DNA of 64,000 nucleotides from G963665495 sp963667575 (GCA_963667575.2 CAXXHY010000024.1:144551-208550); one strand, 5' to 3'; numbered from the stretch's first letter, positions 9,496-19,454 are shown. Notes: generated from the letters alone by a model not told the origin. Numbers and translations: made by a program.

Positions 9496-9668
9496 CATTT
9501 TACCAATAACATCAAGGAAAGCTATTTGTATTTTGTGTTTTTTTCAATCTTTATAATGTCACGAGGAAAAATATTGACTTAGCAAAGGAGATTACTGCCT
9601 CAATACGTCTTTTTGGCATTATTGATTCTTCAAATGATGAAAGGTTAATTTTATAGTATGGACACTCA

Positions 9669-11057
9669 ATGGAAACTACAATCAAAATGTTGAGTCTATC
9701 AACAATCAGCCTTGAACCATTTAGATTCAACTCTTTTTTTGCAGGAATTGGTGGTTTTGACCTGTGGTTTCGAGCGTGCTGGTTTTTCGCCAGCTTTTCA
9801 GTGCGAGAATTAACGATTTTTGTAAAAGTGTTCTAAACAGACATTGGCCCAATTTTACATATATTAGGTACAGATATAAAAAAAAATAGACAATAAGCAC
9901 TTCTACCTGATACAAAAGTATGGTGTGGAAGGATTTCCCTTGTCAGGATGTTTCTGTTGCAAGAGGCTGGCTAGGCCGTGACTGGTTTGAAAGGGAAAAA
10001 TTCAGGACTATTTTATCCTTTTTCTAGAATTAATAAAACAAAAGCTGCCGCAAGTGGTATTACTTGAAAATGTCACAGGCCTTTTGAGCCTCACACACTG
10101 GGCAAGACTTTGCTACAATAATTTCTTCTTTCACAAACCTTGGATATGGTGTAGCTTGGAGGATAGTAAATGCTCGATATTTCGGCGCACCCCAGTCTCG
10201 GCGCTGCAAGGAATCTTCGTATGTGCATGGAAAGGACGTGCAGACTTAGCTCTTGATAGCCTTATATGAAAAAAAAAGGCGGAGGAATTGTAAAGAATGC
10301 AAGGAAGGGTTTTATTACCCCCACCATGTGTAAAATTACCGGAGCATCAGTCCCTCTTGTTGGCTACTGTCTAGCGGCAACATCAGGAAGGCACACAGGG
10401 ACTGATTGGAGTAGAACTTATGTATCATATTTTGATAAGGTTAGACGATTGACCCCTGCTGAGTGCGAAGGACTACAAGGATTCCCTATTAATTGGTCCT
10501 TGCCTGAAAAAAATTATTCACTCTACGATGATGAAATTGACACCCTTAGGTATCATGCTATAGGTAATGCTGTATGTGTTCCCTGTAATAGAATGGTTTG
10601 CGGAAAGAATTTCCAAGGGGCTTTCCCGAGAGCTAGGTGATATGCAACAAATAGGATTGGAATATCCCGTTACTTCCAAAGGAACTCTTCGAAACCTTTA
10701 TTGATTTCAATAAATCAATTGTATCTCACAAAAATACTATTCATAAAAAATGCAAGAATCCGCTGGGCTAGTGGTGGGGCTGCATTTGACGATTGGTTTT
10801 TTACAGAAAGTGTTTCACCTGCCCCTAACATCCCTATCGAAAAAAAATTGATTGATGTTATTGAAAAAAGAGAAGTTGAGGGAAAATATTATTTAAGTCC
10901 AAATGCCTCAAAAGGCATATTAAGACGTGTCAGCAGCCAAGGAAGAACGCTTTTTGGTCCATTAGAAGATGCTTTAAGACGTTTATCCACACATTATGAC
11001 GACATTGAAAGCTCAACGGCTGTCTATTGCAGAAAAATTGGAATAAATTTGGCATAA
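9669..11057 (+). pseudogene. DNA (cytosine-5) methyltransferase, multiply frameshifted
   Basis: Motifs of an m5C methyltransferase appear in order but in changing frames. These are FNSFFAGIGGFDL (motif I, 9725), GFERAGFSPAFQCEN, GFPCQD-like VSVARGW (motif IV region, 9930), VVLLENVTGLL (motif VI, 10053), YFGAPQSRR-like (motif VIII, 10170), RLTPAECEGLQGFP and RYHAIGNAV (motifs IX-X, to 10580). A C-terminal extension YYLSPNASKGILRRVSSQGRTLFGPLEDAL (10880-10970) is typical of this subfamily. At least four frame changes and stops make it a pseudogene. It heads a locus with DUF262 and DUF3696 genes, and vsr lies in the same island. Confidence 0.85.
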
Positions 11058-11068
11058 GAGGCTTTTAA

Positions 11069-12730
11069 ATGCGAAAGTATGCAATAATACGTTTAGGGAA
11101 AGATAGTGTTCCAGAAATAGAGAAACTAGATAATTTTCATAGCTCTCCAAAAGACTTTTTCAACTTAACTATTTCTTGTACACAAGTTCCCAATGAAATT
11201 ACTGATGGAGATTATTGTCTATTATATCTCGGTTCCGACAACAGCAAGGGCGTCCCGACTAAATGGACACAAGGAATTAGGGCGCTTGGAAAAATCATTG
11301 GAAAAACAGGTGGACCAAAGTATGCTGATAAAAAGGAAATTGAAGTAGAAGTAAAAATTATATTGCCTGAGTCAATTAATAAGCAAGAACTTTTAGCTAA
11401 AGCATCCGATAGCTACTATTGGTTTTCACAGGTTCCGATAGTTGGCATAAGCTCGTACAGTAATCAGACTATACAAGTAATAAAAGATAAAGAAACTACT
11501 CAAAATATTTATGCACTTTTTCTATGCAATTAATGTTATCCACCCGATTTTTAAAGAACTCGTTGAAAAGCATTATCCAGAATTGGCAATTTTATTTGAT
11601 TATTCACCGCCATCAACAACAAACCTAGACGGAGAAACACCTACCCCCGTTTTCTCATTAGGTTGGAGGGACTACCCTCTTGATTCTGTTTTTGGTGCGA
11701 AAGGAACAACGATCGGTCAGCGACATTATCAAACGAATAGAAAACAAACGAATTATTCTTAATCCTGACTTTCAAAGAGATTTTATCTGGTCTGTCAAAA
11801 AACAATCACGTCTCATTGAATCATGTTTGATGCGTATCCCTCTTCCTGTTTTTTATGTAGCAGAATCAAAAGATGGACGTATTATCGTTGTAGACGGTTT
11901 GCAACGATTGACTACATTTTATAGGTATTTAGGCAACGATTTTGCCATTAAAATTACCAATGAACCTCAATCGGCTGAGAATGATAAAAATTCTTATCTT
12001 GGGAAACGTTTTGATGAGTTATCTCTTACGTTGCAGGAGCGTCTAGAAGATACTCAGCTGACATTATATATTCTTGATGCCAAGGCTCCTGACAGGGCTA
12101 AACTCGACATATTTGAAAGAGTCAACAGTGGTGAACCATTGACGAGACAACAGATGCGAAACTGCCTTTTTAATGGTGCAGCAACTGCATGGCTAAAAAA
12201 AGCAGCTGAAAGTGAAGCTTTTTTGCAGGCTACAGGCCGTAGCATTGACACTAAATCAATGAGAGACCGCGAGGTAATCAATCGGTTTTGTGCATTTCAG
12301 ATTCTAGGAGTAGATGAATATAGATCAGATATGGACGATTTTCTGGGCCGACGCGTTGACGAAAATGAATGAATTCAGCAGTCATGAGCTCGACGACCTT
12401 TTTAACGTGTTTCTAAATTCAATGGATGTTAATTATCGACTGTTCGGCAAGCATGCTTTCCGTAAATCACTAGGAGACCTCGCGAGATTCTCGATGGGTT
12501 GACCGAACTGTAATAAATATAGCCCTGTTTGATGTTTGTTCGGTTCTGTTTGCCTATTTCGATGTAAATATTTTGGAAAAATATTCGGAAGAATTAAGGC
12601 AAATTATGAGTGACCTTTTAGCCGAGAACGACTTTTTCCAAGCCAATCAGTTATGGGACAAATGGCATAACACAAGTAAGAACCCGATTCAGGCTTATGC
12701 ATAAAGCAATTTCAGAGGTTGTACACTAAT
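11069..12730 (+). pseudogene. DUF262 (GmrS/ParB-fold) protein with an N-terminal extra domain, frameshifted
   Basis: The frame from 11069 gives about 150 residues (MRKYAIIRLGKDSVP... GDYCLLYLG ... IRALGKI), a possible PUA/EVE-like reader domain. A shift near 11515 continues INVIHPIFKELVEKHYPEL, and a second shift near 11690 enters a classical DUF262 domain: NPDFQRDFIWSVKKQSRLIESCLMRIPLPVFY, VVDGLQRLTTF, DIFERVNSGEPLTRQQMRN. A last shift near 12490 recovers the C-terminus and ends at 12728-12730. DUF262 proteins such as GmrSD are NTP-driven nucleases. The stop overlaps the next start as TAATG. Confidence 0.8.
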
Positions 12731-13897
12731 GTTAACGGAATTAAGAATTCAAAATTTCAAATGTTTTAAAGATGTATCACTAAGATTATTTCCATTAACA
12801 CTATTTACAGGGCTTAATGGTGACAGCTGGAAAATCGACCACTCTTCAAAGTTTTTTATTACTTTCTCAAGCGCTAAGATATGCGAATAAATCTAGTTCA
12901 CTCCCATTAAACGGGACACTTGTCCGCTTAGGAACTCCTGGAGAAATCTTAAGATCTGGACAGTGGCACTATCTCTTTTTCATTAAAAAACACTTTGGTG
13001 GAAATTGAATGGGTCCTTCATGCAAAAGATAGAATAAAAATTTCAACAATGCAGCTGTCCGAAATAAACATAAAAAATACTGATCAATATGAACATTACC
13101 TAATTTCAGATATAACGTTAAACAATTTATTGCCGTTAGAAGCAAGTGCCCATGCAAGACAGTTGGTAAATCAACTACGTGAGATTATTTTTCTTGGTCC
13201 TTCTCGAATAGGAACACCCGACGTGTTTCCCGCTCCTGAAAATTCCTCACCTGTTAATGCGGATGTAGGAGTTAATGGCGAATTTGCCCCATGGTGGTTT
13301 CATCAACAGCTTGATGAAGATATCGATGATATTCGCTGTAATCCTGCTGATCCCGCAAAAACATTAAGGAGACAGTTAAATGCCTGGGTTAGTGAACTCT
13401 TCCCCAATGTCCAAGCAAATACTCAAGCTATAGCAAGGACAAATTTGGTACGACTGGAGATGCGTATTGGCGATACAGGAGATTGGAGACGCCCAGCGAA
13501 TATTGGCTACGGGCTGACTTATGTTTTTCCAATCATAGTGGCCGGGTTGCTCGCAAAACCAGGACAAATTCTCATTATCGATAGTCCTGAAGCACACTTA
13601 CATCCCAAAGGTCAATCACAGATGGGATTTTTTTTGGCGAAAATTGCAGCAGCAGGTGTTCAAGTCTTCGTAGAAACTCACTCCGACCATTTTCTTAACG
13701 GTATTCGCCGAGCAATTGGAGAACAGAAAATACTGAATCCGGACCAAGCTATTGTGCATTTTTATGATGCAAATGAACCAATGCCGTTGAGTGTAGAATT
13801 TACTGAAACAGGGAGCATGAATGCTTGGCCTCCTGGTTTTTTTGATCAATATCGACTCGATATAACTGCTTTAACTAAAGTAAGACGCCAACGATAG
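12730..13897 (+). pseudogene. AAA/ABC-type ATPase with DUF3696, frameshifted
   Basis: Starts MLTELRIQNFKCFKDVSLRLFPLTLFTGLNG. The Walker A is split by a shift near 12830, after which the other frame reads AGKSTTLQSFLLLSQALRYA. A second shift near 12990 leads into the long C-terminal frame. That frame carries RRPANIGYGLTYVFPIIVAGLLAKPGQILIIDSPEAHLHPKGQSQ (signature/Walker B, PEAHLHP) and VFVETHSDHFLNGIRRA, the DUF3696 hallmarks. Overlap with the DUF262 gene shows they were translationally coupled. This ATPase family commonly accompanies DUF262-type nucleases in defence loci. Confidence 0.83.
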
Positions 13898-13906
13898 AGG
13901 TAAGTT

Positions 13907-14854
13907 GTGTTTTTTGTTGTCGATGAAACCAGCTGGGATTTTTACAAGATTGGTTCAACAAAATGCGTTGAAGCTTTAGAATGCCTGCTAGATATCCTCA
14001 ACAATGCCTTGGAGGAAGGGCATACTGTTTTTTATTCTGAAGAACTTTTTTACTTTAATGTCTGGCCTAATTTGAATTTTTGGGAACTTTGTTTTCCAGA
14101 TAAGCCAATGCCAGTATCAATCCCATACGAAGTTCAAGAAAGAATAACGGCCCTTTTTGGGGGATTGCCTAAATGGGAAGAGAGCTCACAAAAAATACCT
14201 GCTACCTTTGAAATCGAAGTTGACGGTTTACCTAGTGAGTATGCCAGATCTATCGCTTGGGCTCACAAGCAAATGGGAAATAACCTTGAAAATTCTGTCG
14301 GTTGTTTGATTCTACCTGGTGGACGTCAACCTGCGAAACTAAATGTATCTGTGGATGGTTTAGAAGTCCCACTATGGTTTATAGACAAAAATGAAATGTA
14401 TCTAGCTTTTTTCAGATGGATTATAATAGAAACAACTAAAAATCCACTGCAAATGGAAAATTATCTGCGCTCTGCCTTTCCCTTTCTTTGCTTTATTCCA
14501 AATGCTGTTAATGGGATAAGCCATATGAGCAAACCATATAACGCTCTAATTGTAAAAATAGTTCATAATTTAGGTGTGCTATCCGACTATGGACCTATAA
14601 TTTTTAATGGACCTTGGCAGAATGCACCAGCTGAATTTGCATCAAAAGGCATTTCTGTCTCTGATGAAAATGGAAAGACAAAAAATAATAAAAAGGCCAA
14701 GGAAGCCAGAAAAAAAGATTTTAATGGTACTCCTTTTCATTTTTGGTGGCATTGCAAATTAGAACCTGATAGGGATAGAATACACTTTAAGCCTAACTAC
14801 AACAATAACAACTTGATTCTTGTAGGAATATTCCACCGACACCTTCCGACTTAA
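13907..14854 (+). CDS. Unknown 315-aa protein, last gene of the DUF262/DUF3696 locus
   Basis: Uninterrupted, AT-rich gene starting at GTG 13907, 9 nt after the ATPase stop, with AGAGG as ribosome site. No membrane segment, signal or known motif is visible. Noted features are VVDETSWDFYKIGS at the start, GGLPKWEESSQKIPATFEIEVDG in the middle, and a lysine-rich stretch (KTKNNKKAKEARKKDFNGTPFHFWWHCKLEPDRDRIHF) near the end. The WWHCKLEPDRDRIHF segment looks like a conserved functional patch. Its place as the third gene after DUF262 and DUF3696 suggests an effector or specificity component, which is inference only. Confidence 0.7.
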   Translation: MFFVVDETSWDFYKIGSTKCVEALECLLDILNNALEEGHTVFYSEELFYFNVWPNLNFWELCFPDKPMPVSIPYEVQERITALFGGLPKWEESSQKIPATFEIEVDGLPSEYARSIAWAHKQMGNNLENSVGCLILPGGRQPAKLNVSVDGLEVPLWFIDKNEMYLAFFRWIIIETTKNPLQMENYLRSAFPFLCFIPNAVNGISHMSKPYNALIVKIVHNLGVLSDYGPIIFNGPWQNAPAEFASKGISVSDENGKTKNNKKAKEARKKDFNGTPFHFWWHCKLEPDRDRIHFKPNYNNNNLILVGIFHRHLPT

Positions 14855-15037
14855 ATTTAGTATATCATAGCCATATTATATGAATTATCTTTTATTTTAA
14901 TATGACGTTGATAATAACTAAGAATTATTATCAACGTCCTCCCATTACTTGATTACGTCCGGATTGCTCCGATGCAACATTTCTTATTCAAATTTATATC
15001 GATATTTCAAAGCGTTATCACATCAATTTTATGCAAG

Positions 15038-16576
15038 TTACAAATCAAATCCATCATCCCTCCCCCTGCTCATTTGCACCCGTATCCGCCGAAAACCTAT
15101 CTCACCTTCTCCAAAATAGCGTTCAAACGCTGCAATAGCGGCTCCAAGCTTTTGTAGAATTCGCTGAGCTGCTGTATCTCGGTGGTGTGGTCGTTCACTG
15201 TGCTGGCTAAGTTCTGGATTGCCTGGTCCTGCTGGGTTTGTCTGGTGCGTATTTCCTGATCCAATTTTTCCAGGCCGTGCAATACGTGGCGTTCGAGTTC
15301 GGTTTTGCTCATGGCTTACTCCTCCAGTTTGAGGGCTTTCCGTTTCTGGAAGGTCCAATCGGTTTTGACGGTCATGCCCTTGGGCAGCAGGATGAACCGG
15401 CCGGTGTCCTGTTCCAACAATTCGAGGCCCCAGGTTTGTTCCTGGAGAATTTTTATGCTGGCTTGCAGGCGTTCCTGTTGCTTTTCCATGTCGCTGACCC
15501 GATTGCTCATTACCTTGGTCAGGCCCCATGCGCCGATGGTTATGCCCAGCACCAGGAAAAAGCCGAGCATGGCTGTATGAAAGCAGCTCCGGGCTATGGT
15601 CTTGTGAAACAGCGTATTCCTGTTTTCCAATTCCTGGAGCTGGCCAGTAATTTTCTGATTCCAGGGCTGGAGCTGCGTATCTATAGCGTTCGTGGTTGTA
15701 TCCAGCGCGTTTTGCAATGACGCGTTCAAGCTCTTTTGAAAGCTCTCGAACTCTTCGCTGGCGATCTTCTCCAGGGTCTGGCGATCCTGATCTATCTTCT
15801 CTTTCAGTTTGTTGCTCAAATCTCCAATGCTCATTATAAATTTCTCCTTTCATACGGATACGGGTTCCCGAATCCGGATCAAGTACGGTCAGGTAGTTCT
15901 TGCCAAGACGCGGCGTTTCCAGTCCGGCTTCATGCAGGGCGCTGACGAGTTCGGTCCTGTTGGTCACCAGCCCGGCTTCAATACGTTGGGTGATGTAGGC
16001 GTGAATGAGCTTACGCGGATCTTCTTTGGCGTCCTCCTTGTCCGCCTTGCCCCAGCGTTTCAGCCGCGCCTGGTGCAAATCCGTTTGAGAGGGCTTGTAA
16101 GCGCGCGCACGCTCCGGATCGTCCGGTCTGGCCCAGTCTTCGCGCCAGTTGAAAAGATCACGGAAGACATCGAAATCCTTTTGCCAGCCCGGAGGGCACG
16201 GGTTATAGGCCTTGCCCGAATGCAGCTCCATACGCGGGATCACAAAATGCAGCTCGTGGTGGTCGGCGTGCGTATGCCGTACCCAAAGGATGTCGTATTG
16301 ATCCGACTGCAGCCCTGCGAATGCCACGGACTCGAACGAATCCATGAGTTCCTTTTCCTTGTCCGGCGTCACTTCATCTCCCGGTGCACTTGAAAGCACC
16401 CCGGCGGTGAACTTCCAAGTCCGGTCCTGCGAATCGATCAACTCGCGGGTTGTTTCCGAATCACCGCGAAGCACTTCAGGCGGATTTTCATCCCGGCCAG
16501 GATAATCCGTACGGATGAGATAATTGACCGGGCCGCTTCCCGCCCCTTTGCCATGGGGAAAGACCTTCATGTACAT
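15038..16576 (-). CDS. mobA: ColE1-type relaxase MobA
   Basis: Relaxase that would nick oriT and pilot the strand during helper-driven conjugation. Residues 1-245 match the ColE1 MbeA plan: KVFPHGKGAGSGPVNYLI (candidate catalytic Tyr 19), FTAGVLSSAP, DQYDILWVRHTHADHHELHFVIPRMELHSGK (His101, Glu108, His110 at the place of the H-E-N triad), and IRMKGEIYNEHWRFE. The remaining ~250 residues are proline/glutamine/histidine-rich and lie in a region that also encodes mobB and mobD in another frame, as in ColE1. The start overlaps the mobC stop (TGATG). Confidence 0.88.
   Translation of the reverse strand: MYMKVFPHGKGAGSGPVNYLIRTDYPGRDENPPEVLRGDSETTRELIDSQDRTWKFTAGVLSSAPGDEVTPDKEKELMDSFESVAFAGLQSDQYDILWVRHTHADHHELHFVIPRMELHSGKAYNPCPPGWQKDFDVFRDLFNWREDWARPDDPERARAYKPSQTDLHQARLKRWGKADKEDAKEDPRKLIHAYITQRIEAGLVTNRTELVSALHEAGLETPRLGKNYLTVLDPDSGTRIRMKGEIYNEHWRFEQQTEREDRSGSPDPGEDRQRRVRELSKELERVIAKRAGYNHERYRYAAPALESENYWPAPGIGKQEYAVSQDHSPELLSYSHARLFPGAGHNHRRMGPDQGNEQSGQRHGKATGTPASQHKNSPGTNLGPRIVGTGHRPVHPAAQGHDRQNRLDLPETESPQTGGVSHEQNRTRTPRIARPGKIGSGNTHQTNPAGPGNPELSQHSERPHHRDTAAQRILQKLGAAIAAFERYFGEGEIGFRRIRVQMSRGRDDGFDL
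15097..15312 (-). CDS. mobD: MobD-like protein nested in mobA
   Basis: A 71-aa, fully helical protein (TELERHVLHGLEKLDQEIRTRQ, QQLSEFYKSLEPLLQRLNAIL) in a different frame inside the 3' part of mobA. It starts 4 nt after mobB. The sequence plan (ELE...LLxxL...Q-rich coil) and the position match ColE1 mbeD. It is probably an accessory mobilization factor. Confidence 0.72.
   Translation of the reverse strand: MSKTELERHVLHGLEKLDQEIRTRQTQQDQAIQNLASTVNDHTTEIQQLSEFYKSLEPLLQRLNAILEKVR
15316..15834 (-). CDS. mobB: MobB-like membrane-associated mobilization protein nested in mobA
   Basis: A 172-aa protein encoded in an alternative frame within mobA. It begins MSIGDLSNKLKEKIDQDRQTLEKIASEEFESF and continues as a coiled coil. 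Residues ~88-108 form a hydrophobic helix (HTAMLGFFLVLGITIGAWGLT), followed by a second coil (MEKQQERLQASIKILQEQ). ColE1 MbeB has the same nested location, coil-then-membrane architecture and neighbours. It stabilises the relaxosome and may anchor it at the membrane. GAGAAATTT just ahead of the ATG gives a moderate ribosome site. Confidence 0.78.
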   Translation of the reverse strand: MSIGDLSNKLKEKIDQDRQTLEKIASEEFESFQKSLNASLQNALDTTTNAIDTQLQPWNQKITGQLQELENRNTLFHKTIARSCFHTAMLGFFLVLGITIGAWGLTKVMSNRVSDMEKQQERLQASIKILQEQTWGLELLEQDTGRFILLPKGMTVKTDWTFQKRKALKLEE

Positions 16577-16869
16577 CAGGACTCCTTGCGCAGCTCTTGC
16601 AGAATGGCATCGAGGCGCATGATGACCTGAATCGCTTCCAGTCCGTTCTTATGGCTATTGGCCCAGCGGGCGAGTTGATTGATATTGTTTCCAACGCGGG
16701 CGAGCATTCTGATACGTTCCTGTTCATGCGCTGTCTTTCGAATTCGAAATGTCAAAAGGCGCTGCCGGATGAGATCGGCCATGGTCATTCCTGATTCGCT
16801 CGCTTTCTGCTCGAAACTCTTTTTCTCCTCTATGGAGACACGGATTTTGATCCACTGATCGCGCCTCAT
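16576..16869 (-). CDS. mobC: MobC-like relaxosome accessory protein
   Basis: A 97-aa DNA-binding protein of ribbon-helix-helix type: MRRDQWIKIRVSIEEKKSFEQKASESGMTMADLIRQRLL, then RMLARVGNNINQLARWANSHKNG, which is the MobC/NikA signature. I chose the ATG at 16869 because of GAGGTGAGG just before it; a longer upstream frame has no support. It is the first gene of mobC-mobA(-mobB-mobD) and overlaps mobA. It would help the relaxase open oriT, which probably lies immediately upstream. Confidence 0.87.
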   Translation of the reverse strand: MRRDQWIKIRVSIEEKKSFEQKASESGMTMADLIRQRLLTFRIRKTAHEQERIRMLARVGNNINQLARWANSHKNGLEAIQVIMRLDAILQELRKES

Positions 16870-17073
16870 GGCCTCACCTCTTTGCCGTTGACGTTGCGGG
16901 GATCCAAGGGGGGCACCCCCGGCCAGCCCCTGAGTGGGTGTACCCACGAAGGGTAGGCTGGCCTCCGAACGATTGCGGCGGACCAAAACAATACTTTTGC
17001 ACTTGCATCGTGCTCATTTCGCCTTGCTTTTTCTTGTCCGGATTGTTGGCGAATTAAACGAACAAAACGATTT
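16870..17073. other. Candidate oriT region
   Basis: A 204-bp gap between mobC and the primase gene, rich in dyads. GGCCAGCC and GGCTGGCC arms (16920-16965) enclose a smaller GTGGG-TGTA-CCCAC palindrome (16931-16944). An A/T stretch follows. Mobilization plasmids place oriT exactly here, upstream of mobC. The nick site cannot be named from sequence alone. Confidence 0.5.
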
Positions 17074-19194
17074 TTATCCATTGGCCGGGTCCGCTTTTTT
17101 TTCGTTTAATTCGTTTTTTTCACAGAGAGAGAATATTTTCTTGGGGCGTCCGCGATTGCCGGATTTTTGCGTTTCAACGACGATACGCGCACTGGCAATG
17201 AGAGATGCCAGCGCATCTTCAAGATGTCGCTTTGATATATTTCTGGAAAAAATGTCGTACAATCCGCGCGTATCCAGTTGGCCTTTCTCGCGCATGGCTT
17301 CCAGGATACGTCTCTCCGTTGATCCGGCATCAACTTCTCCAAAAATGAACTGGACGGATTGTTCGCAATAATCCCAGAGGGCAAGAGCGGACTGTAAATG
17401 TGTTTTTTCAACCTCTGTAGCGGTGTCGAGCAGCGCGTATATCAGGGCTAAACGTATCGTATTTGTCTCGGCTCTACTCGAAATGGCTCCTGCAAGACCT
17501 GGCTTCTCTTGTGTAAGCAGAGGATAAACTTCACCCCACAGTTTTTTTGCTTCCGAATTTAAGGGAATATCCCCTCGATCCGTGTTGGTTCTGAGGATCT
17601 GTACGAGGCGTTGCCTGAAATTTTGCAGCCTGTCTTCATCCAACGGCTGGGGAAACGGAACGAGCTTTTGACGGCGTACGCAAACCCATAAAAAACGATT
17701 GGCAAACCCATTGAATGCCTCCACCATGTCCATTTTGTTGAGCAACTCACGCTTGGTAATATGGGTGACAATGGCAACGTGCGGAGAGGATGCACCAATT
17801 TTGCTTGTCTTTATGAGAGGCTCAACTTTATGACCGTCATAACTGCCTCTGATAATGGATGAAAGCGTATTGCCATCACGTTTTGAGCAGGACAATGCCC
17901 CGGCAAACTCCTCATCGATGACATGAAGCCGTTTGTCTTCGATACCTGGGTCAGTGACGATAAATTTTCCAGAGTTCTTTTGTTTATCGACCACGTATTC
18001 GCGCCGTTCGTCCCGGATCGCGTATATTATTCCTTCGCCACTGGACAATGGGCCTGGGCTAAATTGGGCAAGCTTCCATTCATCCTCCGAAATATTGAAA
18101 AGTGCCTCAATGGGAACACATGAGGTGCCTTTTCTTGCCTTGGAGCTTTGCCCGACCAGGACAGCGTTGATACGCGCATGTTGTCGATTCCCGGCCACGA
18201 TACAGGGGCCGCGTCCGGTTTCAATGCCAAAACGCGAAAGAAATGTGACCAAAACCGCGATGGGGTCGGCTTCAGAATTCTCTGTGGCGAATTCGACGAA
18301 TTCTCCCGCAAACCCGGAAAACATGGCGGGATCCGCAACCGGCCAGGGGAAAATATTCAGTTCTTTGCTTGCGGCAAGGTCGGGCGTATCCTTTAAAGGA
18401 TTCTTTTTCCCGGCTTCGATGCCATTCTGTATAGTCCGGAAAGATTCACCTGCGGGAAGCTCCACGGCCTTCGCCGCCGCGTACAAATGGCCGATGACAT
18501 TCTTCTTTGTAAAATCGCCTCGCGCAATCAATTGACCGATGGCGAAGCATGCTCTGTTGAGCGCATCATTGCGTTGTCCTTCCTTTGCTGCGGTGATGGC
18601 GGCCAGGTGTTCTATGGCAGTTGCCGGCGCATTGGTCAGATCAACCGTAAGCGGCTTATTGGATGAAAGGGAGTGGCCCGTAATTGTCTCGATCAGCCAG
18701 GCAGGCGCTTCCTGAGTCTGTACGTATTGGCCCCACTGATACCTGTTTCCGGACTCATGCAGAGACGGCGGCAGAATCACATAACCGCCCTGGGCGCGGA
18801 TATCTATCCCGTTGCCAATTTTGCTTGCGGAATTGTGCAGCTCAATGCCCGCAGGAATTTTGAAAAACAAATGCTTGCCACCACTGCCGGTCGTCTGCTC
18901 CAACGTTTCCGGGAGAGGACCATTAGCCGCAGTGAGAGCTTCCAGGGACGCGGGACCATCCGGCAAATCAATGTCCAGCACGAAACTATGCGCCCCTGTC
19001 GGACTACCGATGTTGGCCTCAGGATATTGTTGCCACCAGGCCTGCACTTTTTCGGAATCAAACGAAGCATCCTTGAAGCCATGGGCAGTAAGTGGCCTCT
19101 TGTCTTTGCAGGGAAACACGGGAATGCCTGACTGCGCATATTCCAACGCAGCGGCGGCAACCGACATGATGTTGATCTGTGGATAATTGAGCAC
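17074..19194 (-). CDS. Prim-pol/DUF3987 replication protein
   Basis: A 706-aa replication protein. Residues 10-165 are a bifunctional primase-polymerase domain: GIPVFPCKDKRPLT, GFKDAS, SPTGAHSFVLDIDLPDG (catalytic D-x-D), GSGGKHLFFKIP and GNGIDIRAQGGYVILPPS. From about residue 290 a DUF3987 domain follows (FPWPVADPAMFSGFAGEFVEFA...), with a lysine-containing loop GQSSKARKGTS and a long helical end, and a basic C-terminal HTH-like region (RHLEDALASLIASARI). I start at GTG 19194, preceded by GGAGG at 7 nt and overlapping the previous stop. It would prime and initiate replication of the excised island. Confidence 0.85.
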   Translation of the reverse strand: MLNYPQINIMSVAAAALEYAQSGIPVFPCKDKRPLTAHGFKDASFDSEKVQAWWQQYPEANIGSPTGAHSFVLDIDLPDGPASLEALTAANGPLPETLEQTTGSGGKHLFFKIPAGIELHNSASKIGNGIDIRAQGGYVILPPSLHESGNRYQWGQYVQTQEAPAWLIETITGHSLSSNKPLTVDLTNAPATAIEHLAAITAAKEGQRNDALNRACFAIGQLIARGDFTKKNVIGHLYAAAKAVELPAGESFRTIQNGIEAGKKNPLKDTPDLAASKELNIFPWPVADPAMFSGFAGEFVEFATENSEADPIAVLVTFLSRFGIETGRGPCIVAGNRQHARINAVLVGQSSKARKGTSCVPIEALFNISEDEWKLAQFSPGPLSSGEGIIYAIRDERREYVVDKQKNSGKFIVTDPGIEDKRLHVIDEEFAGALSCSKRDGNTLSSIIRGSYDGHKVEPLIKTSKIGASSPHVAIVTHITKRELLNKMDMVEAFNGFANRFLWVCVRRQKLVPFPQPLDEDRLQNFRQRLVQILRTNTDRGDIPLNSEAKKLWGEVYPLLTQEKPGLAGAISSRAETNTIRLALIYALLDTATEVEKTHLQSALALWDYCEQSVQFIFGEVDAGSTERRILEAMREKGQLDTRGLYDIFSRNISKRHLEDALASLIASARIVVETQKSGNRGRPKKIFSLCEKNELNEKKADPANG

Positions 19195-19454
19195 TACATT
19201 TCCTCCATGCGCGAGATAAGCCAGAGGATGAATGAGTCGCGCTCGTACACGATATTGCCGCCGATGCGCCGGGATTCAGGACCTTGGCCGGACGAATCGA
19301 GATTGGCCATATAGCCGACGCTGATCAGGCTCCCAATATATCTGGGAAGATCTTTTCGCGGGAAAACAGCGGGAAGGGCTTTACGCAGCGATTCGAAAAA
19401 TGAATCGCCTGAATCAGGGGGTGTGGTGAGCTTTTTTAACTTTTTGAATGACAT
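19194..19454 (-). CDS. AlpA-like helix-turn-helix protein
   Basis: An 86-aa protein with a MerR/AlpA-type fold: ALPAVFPRKDLPRYIGSLISVGYMANLDSSGQGPESRRIGGNIVYERDSFILWL. Proteins of this kind stand upstream of prim-pol genes in integrated islands and act as excisionase, copy-control or regulatory factors. The ATG at 19454 has GGAGGT at ideal spacing; the ATG at 19460 is too close to it. The gene is translationally coupled to the primase. Confidence 0.75.
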   Translation of the reverse strand: MSFKKLKKLTTPPDSGDSFFESLRKALPAVFPRKDLPRYIGSLISVGYMANLDSSGQGPESRRIGGNIVYERDSFILWLISRMEEM

